Source of the DNA: Pseudomonadota bacterium
GTDB taxonomy: Bacteria; Pseudomonadota; Gammaproteobacteria; Burkholderiales; Burkholderiaceae
Length of the DNA: 15,712 bases
Assembly: GCA_023441105.1 (NCBI GenBank)
Contig: JAEZQX010000050.1
Coordinates: 1 to 15,712, forward strand
Reading direction: 5' to 3'
In this document: positions 7,140 through 14,374 of the stretch, piece after piece
Layout of the letters: every line of letters begins with the position of its first letter
Numbering within the stretch: the first letter of the stretch is position 1
The notes under the pieces: model-generated
What the model saw: only the letters and a program-made list of their open reading frames with translations
The model's database searches: none
Told to the model about the DNA's origin: nothing
Made by a program: the position numbers and the translations under genes

Positions 7140-8081
7140 ATGCAAGAGACGCGCACGGGCTTGTCAATGGTGCCCCCACTCCACAGCCTGGTCGCCTTCG
7201 AGACGGTGGCCAGGCTCAAGAGCGCCAGCGCTGCTGCGCGCGAGCTCGGTGTCAGCCGGTCCGCCCTGAGTCATTCGTTGACCCTGCTCGAGCATCGGCT
7301 CGGCGCCCGGCTCTTCTCGCGCTATACCCCCAGCGCCACGCTGACGGCCGCGGGCCGGATCTATTACGAGGCGGTGGAGCAGTTCGCCAGGACCGTGGCC
7401 GACGGACTCTACGACATCTCCGGCAATGCCCGCATCGCGCTTCGGCTGTCGGCCTCGCCCGGGTTGAGCCGGCTCTGGCTGAGCAGCCGGCTGCCGAGGT
7501 TCCAGGCGCGGTTCCCGCGCATCGACCTCTCGCTCTCGGTATCCGAGTCCCTCTCCGACATCCTCGGCCACCAGGCGGACGTCGCGCTGCGCTATGGTGG
7601 CAGCGAAGGGCCGGGGACGATCTCGGTGGACTTGTGGCGGGAGACGATCGCGCCGGTCGCCCGCGCGGATCTCGCCCGCTCGGCGAGAGCCGCTGCGCTG
7701 GAGGAACTGGTCGGCACCCTGCCACTGGTCGAGCATGCGCACTGGAGCTGGGGCGGCTGGCTGGCCGACATCGGATTCGCCGGCAGCTTCGCCCGGCCGG
7801 TGCTGACCTGCCGCGACCTGCCGCTCATGCTCGACGCGGTCGCCGGCGGTGTCGGCATCGCGCTCGCACCGCTGGTGCTCGTCGCCGACCGCATCGAGCG
7901 CGGGGATTTCGAGCCGGCACATGCCTCGTCCCTGCCGGGCAAGACCTATCGCGCGGTGGCGAGCGCCGGCAGCGCGGACCGGCCGGCGGTGGCGGCGTTC
8001 CTTCACTGGATCGAAGAGGAAGTGGCGCTCGGGCGGCAGCAGGCCGTACCGTCGCCGCCTGGCGGTCGCTCGATGCGATGA
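7140..8081 (+). CDS. LysR-family transcriptional regulator
   Basis: A 313-residue protein, or 304 if the second ATG at 7167 is used; neither start has a strong ribosome site. The DNA-binding domain lies at about residues 14-72. It contains HSLVAFETVARLKSASAAA and then SRSALSHSLTLLEHRL. In the recognition helix, SALSHSL replaces the more usual AVSHQI. The effector domain follows with ASPGLSRLWLSSRLPRF, VALRYGGS and an AVAGGVGIALAPLVLV strand-helix typical of GcvA-like members. It is divergent from the other LysR gene and so could regulate that gene and its cupin partner. Its last 79 bases are overlapped in antisense by the DUF1127 gene. Target genes and effector are unknown. Confidence 0.94.
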   Translation: MQETRTGLSMVPPLHSLVAFETVARLKSASAAARELGVSRSALSHSLTLLEHRLGARLFSRYTPSATLTAAGRIYYEAVEQFARTVADGLYDISGNARIALRLSASPGLSRLWLSSRLPRFQARFPRIDLSLSVSESLSDILGHQADVALRYGGSEGPGTISVDLWRETIAPVARADLARSARAAALEELVGTLPLVEHAHWSWGGWLADIGFAGSFARPVLTCRDLPLMLDAVAGGVGIALAPLVLVADRIERGDFEPAHASSLPGKTYRAVASAGSADRPAVAAFLHWIEEEVALGRQQAVPSPPGGRSMR

Positions 8082-8224
8082 CCGGCGCGCAGGTACATCA
8101 GGTCCTGGCGCCGCAGCCCCAGGTCCTCGAGGTCGCGGTCGCTCGCCTCCATGAGCGGCTGGAGGGAGCGCCGGTCACGATAGCGCTCGCGCCAGGCGTT
8201 GATGAGGTTGCGAAGACGTTGCAT
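8003..8224 (-). CDS. DUF1127 (YjiS-like) small protein
   Basis: A 73-residue protein. Residues 1-47 match the DUF1127 pattern: a basic helix (LRNLINAWRERYRDRR), then LQPLMEASDRDLEDLGLRRQDL, the conserved L-x-x-L-S/A-D-R-x-L-x-D-[IL]-G-L core. Family members are small and Arg-rich; some bind RNA or act in phosphate and carbon-metabolism control in alphaproteobacteria. No such role can be claimed here. The last 25 or so residues (GGDGTACCRPSATSS) are an unusual extension, encoded almost entirely within the antisense overlap with the LysR gene. No good ribosome site precedes the ATG. Confidence 0.82.
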   Translation of the reverse strand: MQRLRNLINAWRERYRDRRSLQPLMEASDRDLEDLGLRRQDLMYLRAGHRIERPPGGDGTACCRPSATSSSIQ

Positions 8225-8255
8225 GGCAGGGCATCGAGGAAGTACCTCATCCTTG

Positions 8256-8278
8256 CCGCAAGCCTTGCGGGCCGCAAG
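8256..8278. repeat. Overlapping inverted repeats that can form alternative hairpins
   Basis: CCGCAA-gcc-TTGCGG (8256-8270) and CTTGCG-ggc-CGCAAG (8264-8278) share their middle arm, so only one stem can form at a time. They lie in the 84-base gap downstream of alx and upstream of the DUF1127 gene. There is no U-tract, so a terminator for alx is possible but unproven. Confidence 0.35.
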
Positions 8279-8308
8279 AGAATGCTGTTCGCAACCCGTT
8301 GAGCCGGA

Positions 8309-9334
8309 TTAGGCAGACGGCCCTTCGCCGGAGGAATCGCGCTTCTTCGCCCGGAACGGGTACGCCCCCGCGCCGCCTTTGCTGGGGGGGATCATCAGCG
8401 ACAGCACCATGGAAGCTGCCAGGACCAGGATCGTGACGCCGAGCGACCAGGCGACCGGAATCTTGTAGAGGTCGACCAGCAGCATCTTGGCGCCGATGAA
8501 GACCAGCACCACCGCCAACCCGTAGGAAAGCAGGTGGAAGCGTTCGTGCATGCTGGCGAGCAGGAAGTACATCGCCCGCAGCCCGAGGATGGCGAACACG
8601 TTCGATGTCAGCACGATGAACGGATCGGTGGTGATGGCGAAGATCGCCGGTATCGAATCGAGGGCGAAGATCATGTCGACGATGCCGATCAGCATGATCA
8701 CCACCAGCAGCGGTGTCGCCATCCTCACGCCGTCGACATGCGTGAAGAAGCGCTCGCCGTCATAGCCAGGCGCGACCTTGACGCGGCGGTTGATCCACTG
8801 CAGCGCCGGGTTGGAGTCGAGGTCCGGCTCCTTGCCGGCGGCCCACCACATCTTGATGCCGGTGAACACCAGGAAAGCCCCGAACAGGTAGAGGATCCAG
8901 TGGAACTCGGCGATCAGCCAGGCGCCGACCGCGATCATGAGCGCGCGCAGGAACAGCGCGCCGAGGATGCCGATCATCAATACCCGTTTCTGGAACGCCG
9001 GCGGCACCCCGAAGTAGGTGAAGATCATCAGGAAGACGAAGATGTTGTCGACCGCCAGCGCCTTCTCGATCAGGTAGCCGGTGCCGAACTCCAGCACCTT
9101 GTCGTTGGCCAGGGCCCGGGCGGCCGGATCGTCGCCGGCGCCGCCCAGGTACCACCACAGCCAGCCGCCGAAGGCGATCGACACCGCCACCCAGACCAGC
9201 GACCAGATGGTCGCTTCCTTGATCGTTACCGCATGGGCGCCCTGGCGGTTGAGGGCGAGAAAGTCGACGAGCAGGGCGACGACGACGAAGGACGCGAACA
9301 GCGTCCACAGCAAGGGAGTGCCGATGGTCAGCAT
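8309..9334 (-). CDS. alx: Alx/TerC-family membrane protein, manganese exporter
   Basis: A 341-residue integral membrane protein. It aligns by eye along its whole length with E. coli Alx, including the opening GTPLLW, then GAHAVTIKEA, GYLIEKALAVDNIFVFLMIF, YLFGAFLVFTGIKM, IFALDSIPAIFAITTDPFIV and AILGLRAMYFLLASMHERF. Family acidic residues thought to bind the metal are present: Asp24, Asp96 (AVDN), Asp220 and Asp226 (ALDS). About nine spans are predicted. TerC/Alx proteins export manganese and are induced by Mn2+ and, in E. coli, by alkaline pH. The long leader carries a yybP-ykoY riboswitch, which strongly supports the manganese role. The C-terminal 20 residues are basic and serine-rich and look like a cytoplasmic tail. 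No tellurite-resistance genes lie nearby. Confidence 0.95.
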   Translation of the reverse strand: MLTIGTPLLWTLFASFVVVALLVDFLALNRQGAHAVTIKEATIWSLVWVAVSIAFGGWLWWYLGGAGDDPAARALANDKVLEFGTGYLIEKALAVDNIFVFLMIFTYFGVPPAFQKRVLMIGILGALFLRALMIAVGAWLIAEFHWILYLFGAFLVFTGIKMWWAAGKEPDLDSNPALQWINRRVKVAPGYDGERFFTHVDGVRMATPLLVVIMLIGIVDMIFALDSIPAIFAITTDPFIVLTSNVFAILGLRAMYFLLASMHERFHLLSYGLAVVLVFIGAKMLLVDLYKIPVAWSLGVTILVLAASMVLSLMIPPSKGGAGAYPFRAKKRDSSGEGPSA

Positions 9335-9351
9335 ACGAAAGCTCTCTGAGC

Positions 9352-9366
9352 CCGCCGGGCCGGCAG
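9352..9366 (-). promoter_or_regulatory. Possible expression-platform hairpin before the alx start
   Basis: On the minus strand CTGCCG-gcc-CGGCGG forms a six-pair stem (one G-U). It is followed by GCTC-aga-GAGC, a second small stem that contains the purine run AGAGAG, the only ribosome-site candidate before the ATG at 9334. Release of such a stem on manganese binding would fit translational control, as described for E. coli alx. This is inferred from the sequence alone. Confidence 0.35.
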
Positions 9367-9375
9367 GCAGGGGGT

Positions 9376-9528
9376 TGAAGGATCGCCATGTCGGTCTTGC
9401 CGGTCCCGGCGCAATTGCTGCACCGGACCTGCGGCACCGGGAACCGCCGGCTGCCAGCCGACGTTGTCCGTATTGACGATGCCGCAGCGGAGGCGATCAG
9501 CAAGATCTTCCCCGGCTACTCCCCTTCA
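9376..9528 (-). ncRNA. yybP-ykoY family manganese riboswitch in the alx leader
   Basis: Read on the minus strand, TGAAGG (9528-9523) pairs perfectly with CCTTCA (9381-9376) to make the closing stem P1. Just inside the 5' arm is GGGGAGTAGC (9524-9515), the most conserved block of this class. Further on come GTCAATACGG, corresponding to the family's GUCAACAUAC block, and ACCGGCAAGACC before the 3' arm, the other conserved loop block. The class senses Mn2+ through these two loops. Order, spacing and position in front of alx all fit. The RNA length of about 153 bases is on the long side, explained by a GC-rich middle helix. The function is well established for the family; the switch mode here is not visible. 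Confidence 0.88.
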
Positions 9529-9539
9529 GAGGCAGGCCG

Positions 9540-9568
9540 ATTGAAGCAGCCGAAGGGACGCCTGTCAA
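9540..9568 (-). promoter_or_regulatory. Sigma70-type promoter for the riboswitch-alx transcript
   Basis: On the minus strand a perfect TTGACA (9568-9563) is followed after exactly 17 bases by TTCAAT (9545-9540), matching TATAAT at four of six positions. A start about seven bases downstream, near 9533, falls just before the aptamer's first stem at 9528. Promoter, riboswitch and gene thus line up without gaps. Confidence 0.72.
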
Positions 9569-9606
9569 CGCATTCCCTCCGGCATCCTGCGGAAAATCAC
9601 TTCCGT

Positions 9607-10002
9607 TCAGGCCGGGCCGGGATCCGGCAGGGTTTCGATCAGCGCCATGATGTTGCCCTCGCTGTCCCTGAACCAGGCCGCCTTGGCACCGCCGGCGATC
9701 ACCGCGCCGGCGGGGCTGCGTTCCCCCGCCATGTCGAACTCCTCGAAGGTCACGCCCCGGGCCTTCAATTCGGCGATTTCCTTGTCGACGTCGGCGACGT
9801 CCCAGAATGCCTGGCTGGCCTGCGACGTCCCGGCGTTGGGCGTGGGATAGAGAAAGCAGGCGGTGCCGCCGCCGAACTCGTAGACCACGCCGCCGTTGCT
9901 CTCCTGCTTCGGGATGAAGCCGAGCTTGTCTTCATAGAAGCGGCGCGCCCGTTCCAGGTCGCGGGCGGGGATGTAGGCGTAGAGAGGGGACTGCTGCAGC
10001 AT
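9607..10002 (-). CDS. VOC-family (glyoxalase/bleomycin-resistance fold) protein
   Basis: The ATG at 10002 has AGGAGA five bases upstream (10008-10013) and gives 131 residues, one VOC domain of two beta-alpha-beta-beta-beta units. Family features are YAYIPARDLERARRFYEDKL at residues 8-27, GVVYEFGGG, FWDVADVDKEIAELKARGV and the closing AWFRDSEGNIMALIET. The early His ligand of glyoxalase I is not seen, while the late Glu in MALIET is. The function is therefore open: VOC proteins include lyases, dioxygenases and antibiotic-binding proteins, and no substrate is implied by the context. The frame extends far upstream, but only this portion is family-like. It diverges from the MFS transporter gene, with 201 bases between their starts. 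Confidence 0.92.
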   Translation of the reverse strand: MLQQSPLYAYIPARDLERARRFYEDKLGFIPKQESNGGVVYEFGGGTACFLYPTPNAGTSQASQAFWDVADVDKEIAELKARGVTFEEFDMAGERSPAGAVIAGGAKAAWFRDSEGNIMALIETLPDPGPA

Positions 10003-10094
10003 GATTGTCTCCTGCGCGTGACGGCCTGAGGCTCGCCAGGGGTTGGGTATGGCCACCGGCGCCGTGCGGCCGGCTCGCGCCTGCACCGGCACGC

Positions 10095-10111
10095 CGACGG
10101 CCTTGCCGTCG
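10095..10111. repeat. Perfect inverted repeat in the VOC/MFS divergent region
   Basis: CGACGGC-ctt-GCCGTCG is a seven-pair perfect inverted repeat with a three-base loop, in the 201-base gap between the divergent genes. It could be an operator, but it may only reflect high GC content. No T-run follows, so it is not an obvious terminator. Confidence 0.35.
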
Positions 10112-10203
10112 CCGGCGGGATAGGATATCCGGGCACGTCCTTCGGCAGCACAAGAACAGCAACAGGAGAAAGGGCGCGGCCTCGCGGTCGCCCCATCCAG
10201 CCA

Positions 10204-11742
10204 TTGATTGCAAGAGTTCTTCAGCCGGTCTCCGCGGTCAGCCCGGAGGCCCTCGAAGCCGGCAAGCGGGCGCTCGTCTGGGATGCCGCCTGGGCAAGCG
10301 TCACCGGCGCCTGGTCGGGCGGCGTGGTGCTGGTGGCATTCGCCCTCAGCCTGGGCGCCGACCCGATGACGGTCGGGCTGCTGGCCGCCATCCCGTTCGT
10401 CGCCCAGGCGGTGCAGCTGCCGACCATCTATCTCGTGGAGCGGCTGCGGCAGCGCAAGCTCATCGGCGTGACCGCGGTGGCACTGGCGCGGGTGATCATC
10501 GTCCTGCTCGCGCTGCTGCCGTTCGCCGTTGCGGTGCCCTGGCGGGTGCCGTTGCTGGTGACGGCGCACCTGCTGATCGCGCTGCTGGGATCGGTGGCCG
10601 GCTGTGCCATCAACTCGTGGTTCCACCAGCTGATCCCGGCCCACAGCCTCGGTACGTTCTTCAGCAAGCGATTGCTGGTCGCCAGCGCACTGTCCTGCGG
10701 TGCCACGCTGCTGGCGGGCCTCGTGGTCGATCATGCACCCTACGGCCGTGCCGAGCTTGGCTATGCCGCGGTGTTAATCGGCGCCGGGCTGGCCGGCTTC
10801 GCCAGCTGCGGCTATCTTGCGCGCACGCCGGAGCCGGCGATGCCGGCCGGCGGCAGCACGGTCAGCATGGCCCAATTGCTGGGGGAGCCGCTGCGCGACG
10901 CCAACTTCCGGCGCCTGCTGCTCATGCTCGGCTGGTGGAACCTGGCGAGCAACCTGGCCGCGCCGTTCCTCACGGTCTACCTGCTGCAGCAGATCGGCTA
11001 CAGCCTGAGCACCGTCACCACGATGTGGGTGTCGAGCCAGCTGGCCAACGCGGCCGCCCTCTATCTGTGGGGCCGGCTGTCCGACCGGCTGTCGAACAAG
11101 GCGATCCTGGCGGTGGCGCTGCCGCTCTACTTCGTCTCGCTGCTGGGCCTGGTGTTCGTCGGGGCCGGCGCCAGCGGCAACATGCAGCTGGCCATGCTCT
11201 ACCTGCTGCATGTCGTGATGGGGATCGCGACCGGCGGAATCGGCCTGGCCACCGGCAACATCGGCCTCAAGCTGGCGCCCCAGGGACGGGGGACCTCGTA
11301 CCTGGCAGCCATCGGCACCGTCTCGGCGGTGATGGGCGGCGCGGCCCCGATCATCGGCGGGGCGATCGCGCAGTGGCTCAGCTACAGCCAGCTGTCGGTG
11401 GTGGTGCGCTGGGTGTCGCCGTCGCTGTCGCACGAGGTGTCGGTGCTCAGCTTCGCGCACTGGGAGTTCCTGTTCGTGCTGTCTTCCCTGCTGGGCCTGT
11501 TCGTCCTGCGCGCCTTGTGGCGGGTGGACGAGGGGGGCGACATCAGCGAGCGGGTGGTCATCCAGGAGCTGGCGCTGGAGGCGCTGCGCACCGTCAACCA
11601 GCTCTCGTCGATCGGCGGGCTGATCGGCAGCGCCTTCTCGTTCTCCCGGATCACGCAGTGGCGCCAAGGCGCGGATCGCGAGCGGCGGGTGGCGGACCGG
11701 CGCGCCGGCGACCGGCGCCACGGCGAGCGACGTGCCGAATGA
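10204..11742 (+). CDS. MFS transporter with an Arg-rich repetitive C-terminus
   Basis: The 512-residue protein starts at a TTG (10204). No ATG or GTG lies upstream in this frame within 60 bases, and the next downstream start would cut into the first membrane span. About twelve hydrophobic spans run from residue 25 to 435, with a central polar loop (RTPEPAMPAGGSTVSMAQ) near 220. Recognisable MFS features are NSWFHQLIPAHSLGTFFSKR and YLWGRLSDRLSNKAILAVAL; the latter resembles the loop motif G-x-L-x-D-R. A wider hydrophilic segment (WRVDEGGDISERVVIQ) follows the last span, then the tail of repeated (D/E)RRxx. The start lacks a ribosome site, so N-terminus confidence is low. The substrate is unknown. 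It is 118 bases before the histidine kinase on the same strand. Confidence 0.85.
   Translation: MIARVLQPVSAVSPEALEAGKRALVWDAAWASVTGAWSGGVVLVAFALSLGADPMTVGLLAAIPFVAQAVQLPTIYLVERLRQRKLIGVTAVALARVIIVLLALLPFAVAVPWRVPLLVTAHLLIALLGSVAGCAINSWFHQLIPAHSLGTFFSKRLLVASALSCGATLLAGLVVDHAPYGRAELGYAAVLIGAGLAGFASCGYLARTPEPAMPAGGSTVSMAQLLGEPLRDANFRRLLLMLGWWNLASNLAAPFLTVYLLQQIGYSLSTVTTMWVSSQLANAAALYLWGRLSDRLSNKAILAVALPLYFVSLLGLVFVGAGASGNMQLAMLYLLHVVMGIATGGIGLATGNIGLKLAPQGRGTSYLAAIGTVSAVMGGAAPIIGGAIAQWLSYSQLSVVVRWVSPSLSHEVSVLSFAHWEFLFVLSSLLGLFVLRALWRVDEGGDISERVVIQELALEALRTVNQLSSIGGLIGSAFSFSRITQWRQGADRERRVADRRAGDRRHGERRAE
11680..11739 (+). repeat. Fifteen-base imperfect tandem repeat encoding (D/E)RRxx units
   Basis: The last 20 residues of the MFS protein read as four in-frame five-residue units: ERRVA, DRRAG, DRRHG and ERRAE. 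The repeat has fixed spacing and both codon and protein periodicity. It places a strongly charged cytoplasmic tail after the membrane domain. Confidence 0.75.
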
Positions 11743-11769
11743 CCGGTCTGGCGCTGTTTCCGCCGTGTA

Positions 11770-11790
11770 ACCCGCTGGTATCCGGCGGGT
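11770..11790. terminator. Perfect hairpin downstream of the MFS gene
   Basis: ACCCGCTGG (11770-11778) and CCGGCGGGT (11782-11790) form a nine-pair stem (one G-U) around a TAT loop, 27 bases after the stop codon. The following bases are AATTC, with no U-run, so intrinsic termination would be weak; 3'-end protection is also possible. Confidence 0.45.
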
Positions 11791-11796
11791 AATTCA

Positions 11797-11824
11797 GCCG
11801 GCAAGGCTTGGCCGGCGGCGTTTT
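11797..11824 (+). terminator. Second hairpin with T-run before the histidine kinase gene
   Basis: GCCGGC (11797-11802) pairs with GCCGGC (11811-11816) across an eight-base loop, then GGCG and TTTT. With the hairpin before it, this would separate the MFS transcript from the kinase transcript. The stem is short. Confidence 0.35.
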
Positions 11825-11860
11825 CCAGGGCGTACACTCGATTCACAACGGAGTTGCGCC

Positions 11861-14365
11861 ATGCAGCCATTGGTCGATTCGCTGGTCGGCAGTGCAGCGC
11901 CCGGTGCCGGCGTCGAAGCGGTCATCGGGCATGACCGCTGGGAGGAGGTGCTGCGCGACGCGGCACTGGCCGTGTCGGTGGCGCATGGCGACGCCGTGTT
12001 CGCCGAGCTCGTCGGCTACCTGGCGAAGCTGCTCGAGGTCGACATCGCCTTCATCGCCGTCATGGCCGAGGGCGACGCCGGCGTGATGCGCATGCTGGCG
12101 CTGCATGTCGACGGCCGGGACCACGAGCCGGTCCACTATCGCCTCGCCGGCACGCCTTGCGCCACCGTGGTCGGGCAGCAGTTCCGGGTCTATCCGGAGC
12201 GGCTCGCCGAGCTCTTCCCCCAGGACAGCAGCTTCGGCGACGTGGCGATGAATGCCTATGCGGGCTTTCCGCTGACCGAGGAGGACGGCACGCCGCTCGG
12301 CGTGATTTCGGTGATCTCGCGCCACCGCTTGCAGGATATTCCGCGCATCGAGCCGATCATGCGCATCTTCGCCGCGCGCGTCGGCGCCGAGGTGGCGCGG
12401 GTCAAGGCCGAGCACGCGCTGCGGGCGTCAGAAGCCAGCTATCGCAGCATCTTCGAAACCGCCGAGGATCCGATCTTCGTGCAGGACTGGGACACCGGGG
12501 CCATCGTCGACGTCAACCCGGCGGCATGCCACGTCTTCGGCTACGACGCCGACGAGCTCAAGCGCATGACCTTGACGCAGCTGGGCACGGAAGTGCCGCC
12601 GGACGACGACGACGGCATGGCGCGCGACGACGGCGAGATGTCGATGCATCGCGTGGCCCAGGCCAAGGCGGGCAGCGCCGTGCGCTACGAATGGCAGCGG
12701 GTCGATCGCAGCGGCGCGCTGCATTGGGACGAGGTGAGCCTGAAGGCGGCGCAGATCGGCGGCCGGCGCCGGATGCTCGCCTTCACCCGCGAGATCACCC
12801 ACCGCAAGCTGTCCGAGGAAGCACTGCGGTCGAGCGAGGAGCAGTACCGCGCGATCTTCAACACCTCCGGCGATGCGCTGGTGCTGCGCGACGTGCAGTT
12901 CCGCATCGTCGATGCCAACCCGGCCTTCTACGCGATGCATGGCTACCAGCCGGACGACATCATCGGCAAGGTGCTGCCGCCGCTGCTGATCGAGGAGCAT
13001 CGCCCGATCGCGCAGAAGATGCTCGAGCGCGCGCTGGCGGGAACTCCCTGTGGCGGCGAATTCCGCAACATCCGCCGGGACGGCAGCCTGCTGGAGCTCG
13101 ACGTCCGGATGCTGCCGGTGCGCTTCCATGACCAGCCGCACGTGCTGGTGGTCTCGCGTGACGTCACGGCCGCCAAGCGCCAGCAGGCACAGGGGCGCGA
13201 GCTGCAGGCCCAGCTGCTGCAGGCACAGAAGATGGAAGCCATCGGTCAGCTCACCGGCGGCATCGCGCACGACTTCAACAACATCCTGACCAGCGTCCTC
13301 GGCTACCTGACCATGGCCGCCGAGCGGGTGGAGGCCTATGGCGACGCGGTCGTGGGTCGCCAGCTCGGCCAGGCCCGGGCGGCCGCGCAGCGAGCGCGCG
13401 ACCTGGTCGGCCAGATGCTCACCTTCAGCCGGCTTCGCTCCGGCGACCGCAAGCCGCATTCGCTGGCCCGGCTGGTGCAGAACGCGATCCAGCTGCTGCG
13501 CCCGACGCTGCCCACCACCATCGAGCTGCGGACCGATCTCGAGGCGCCGCTTTCGCCGGTGGCGGTCGATCCGGTGCAGATCGAGCAGGTGCTGTTCAAC
13601 CTCTGCATCAATGCCCGCGATGCCATGCTCGGTGCCGGCCTGATCCGCCTGGATGCCCGCCAGTGCGAGGTCGACGGGCTGATCTGCTCGTCGTGCCGCG
13701 CCCGCATCGGCGGCCCCTGGGTGGAGTTGGAGGTCGCGGACACCGGCAGCGGCATCGAGCAGTCGGTGATGGAGCGCATGTTCGACCCGTTCTTCACCAC
13801 CAAGGAAGTAGGGCAGGGCTCCGGCATGGGGCTGGCCATGGTCCACGGCATCGTCCACGAGCACGGGGGACATGTGTTCGTCAGCAGTGCTCCGGGCGCG
13901 GGCACCAGCTTCCGGATCCTGCTACCGGCTGCCGACGGCGGCCCGGTGCCGGCCAGCGGCGCGCTGGATCCCACCCGTCCGCTGCGGCGGCGCCTCAAGG
14001 GACGCCTGCTGCTGGTGGAGGACCAGCCGATGGTGGCCGGTTATATGGAGGAGCTGTTGCGCTCCTGGGGGCTCGACGTCACCGTCCATGCCCATCCGGC
14101 CGAAGCCCACCTCTGGTACCTGCGCGATCCAAAGCAGGTGGACGTGGTGCTCACCGACCAGACGATGCCGTCGATGACCGGGGTGCAGCTCGCCGCCTTC
14201 ATGACGTCGGTGCGCCCCGACCTGCCGGTGCTGATCTACACCGGCTACGGCGAAGGCATCGCCGAAGGCGACCTGCGCGGCGCCGGGGTGGTGGCGTTGC
14301 TCACCAAGCCCATCGATCCCGACGATTTGCGCGCCCATCTCGAGCGGCTGCTCGAACGGGTTTGA
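11861..14365 (+). CDS. Hybrid sensor histidine kinase (GAF-PAS-PAS-HisKA-HATPase-receiver)
   Basis: An 834-residue cytoplasmic protein with no membrane span. A GAF domain covers about residues 25-180. Two PAS domains follow, near 190-315 (SYRSIFETAEDPIFV) and 325-445 (QYRAIFNTSGDALVL). A coiled linker leads to HisKA with H-box GIAHDFNNILTSVLGYL, so His470 is the phosphorylation site. The ATPase domain has Asn580 and Asn584 (NLCINARDAM), DTGSGIE at 627 and GQGSGMGLAM at 651. The receiver has Glu720/Asp721, phospho-acceptor Asp766 (VLTDQTMP) and Lys816. A CSSC motif (609-612) sits inside the ATPase domain. The ATG has CGGAG seven bases upstream. The signal and output partner are unknown, because no separate response regulator gene is in the window. 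Confidence 0.94.
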   Translation: MQPLVDSLVGSAAPGAGVEAVIGHDRWEEVLRDAALAVSVAHGDAVFAELVGYLAKLLEVDIAFIAVMAEGDAGVMRMLALHVDGRDHEPVHYRLAGTPCATVVGQQFRVYPERLAELFPQDSSFGDVAMNAYAGFPLTEEDGTPLGVISVISRHRLQDIPRIEPIMRIFAARVGAEVARVKAEHALRASEASYRSIFETAEDPIFVQDWDTGAIVDVNPAACHVFGYDADELKRMTLTQLGTEVPPDDDDGMARDDGEMSMHRVAQAKAGSAVRYEWQRVDRSGALHWDEVSLKAAQIGGRRRMLAFTREITHRKLSEEALRSSEEQYRAIFNTSGDALVLRDVQFRIVDANPAFYAMHGYQPDDIIGKVLPPLLIEEHRPIAQKMLERALAGTPCGGEFRNIRRDGSLLELDVRMLPVRFHDQPHVLVVSRDVTAAKRQQAQGRELQAQLLQAQKMEAIGQLTGGIAHDFNNILTSVLGYLTMAAERVEAYGDAVVGRQLGQARAAAQRARDLVGQMLTFSRLRSGDRKPHSLARLVQNAIQLLRPTLPTTIELRTDLEAPLSPVAVDPVQIEQVLFNLCINARDAMLGAGLIRLDARQCEVDGLICSSCRARIGGPWVELEVADTGSGIEQSVMERMFDPFFTTKEVGQGSGMGLAMVHGIVHEHGGHVFVSSAPGAGTSFRILLPAADGGPVPASGALDPTRPLRRRLKGRLLLVEDQPMVAGYMEELLRSWGLDVTVHAHPAEAHLWYLRDPKQVDVVLTDQTMPSMTGVQLAAFMTSVRPDLPVLIYTGYGEGIAEGDLRGAGVVALLTKPIDPDDLRAHLERLLERV

Positions 14366-14374
14366 CAGCCGGCC

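Noticed and set aside
8534..9349. Plus-strand frame opposite alx
   Set aside because: It is antisense to a complete TerC-type protein and rich in Asp, Gln and His as expected for a shadow frame.
9607..10734. Upstream extension of the VOC protein to 375 residues
   Set aside because: The extra N-terminus is Arg/Gln-rich and antisense to the MFS gene. The ATG at 10002 has a strong ribosome site and starts at the domain edge.
12428..13873. Long open frame of 481 residues on the minus strand inside the histidine kinase gene
   Set aside because: High GC content leaves stop-free antisense frames. The translation has no family motif, and the plus-strand kinase is complete with all catalytic motifs.
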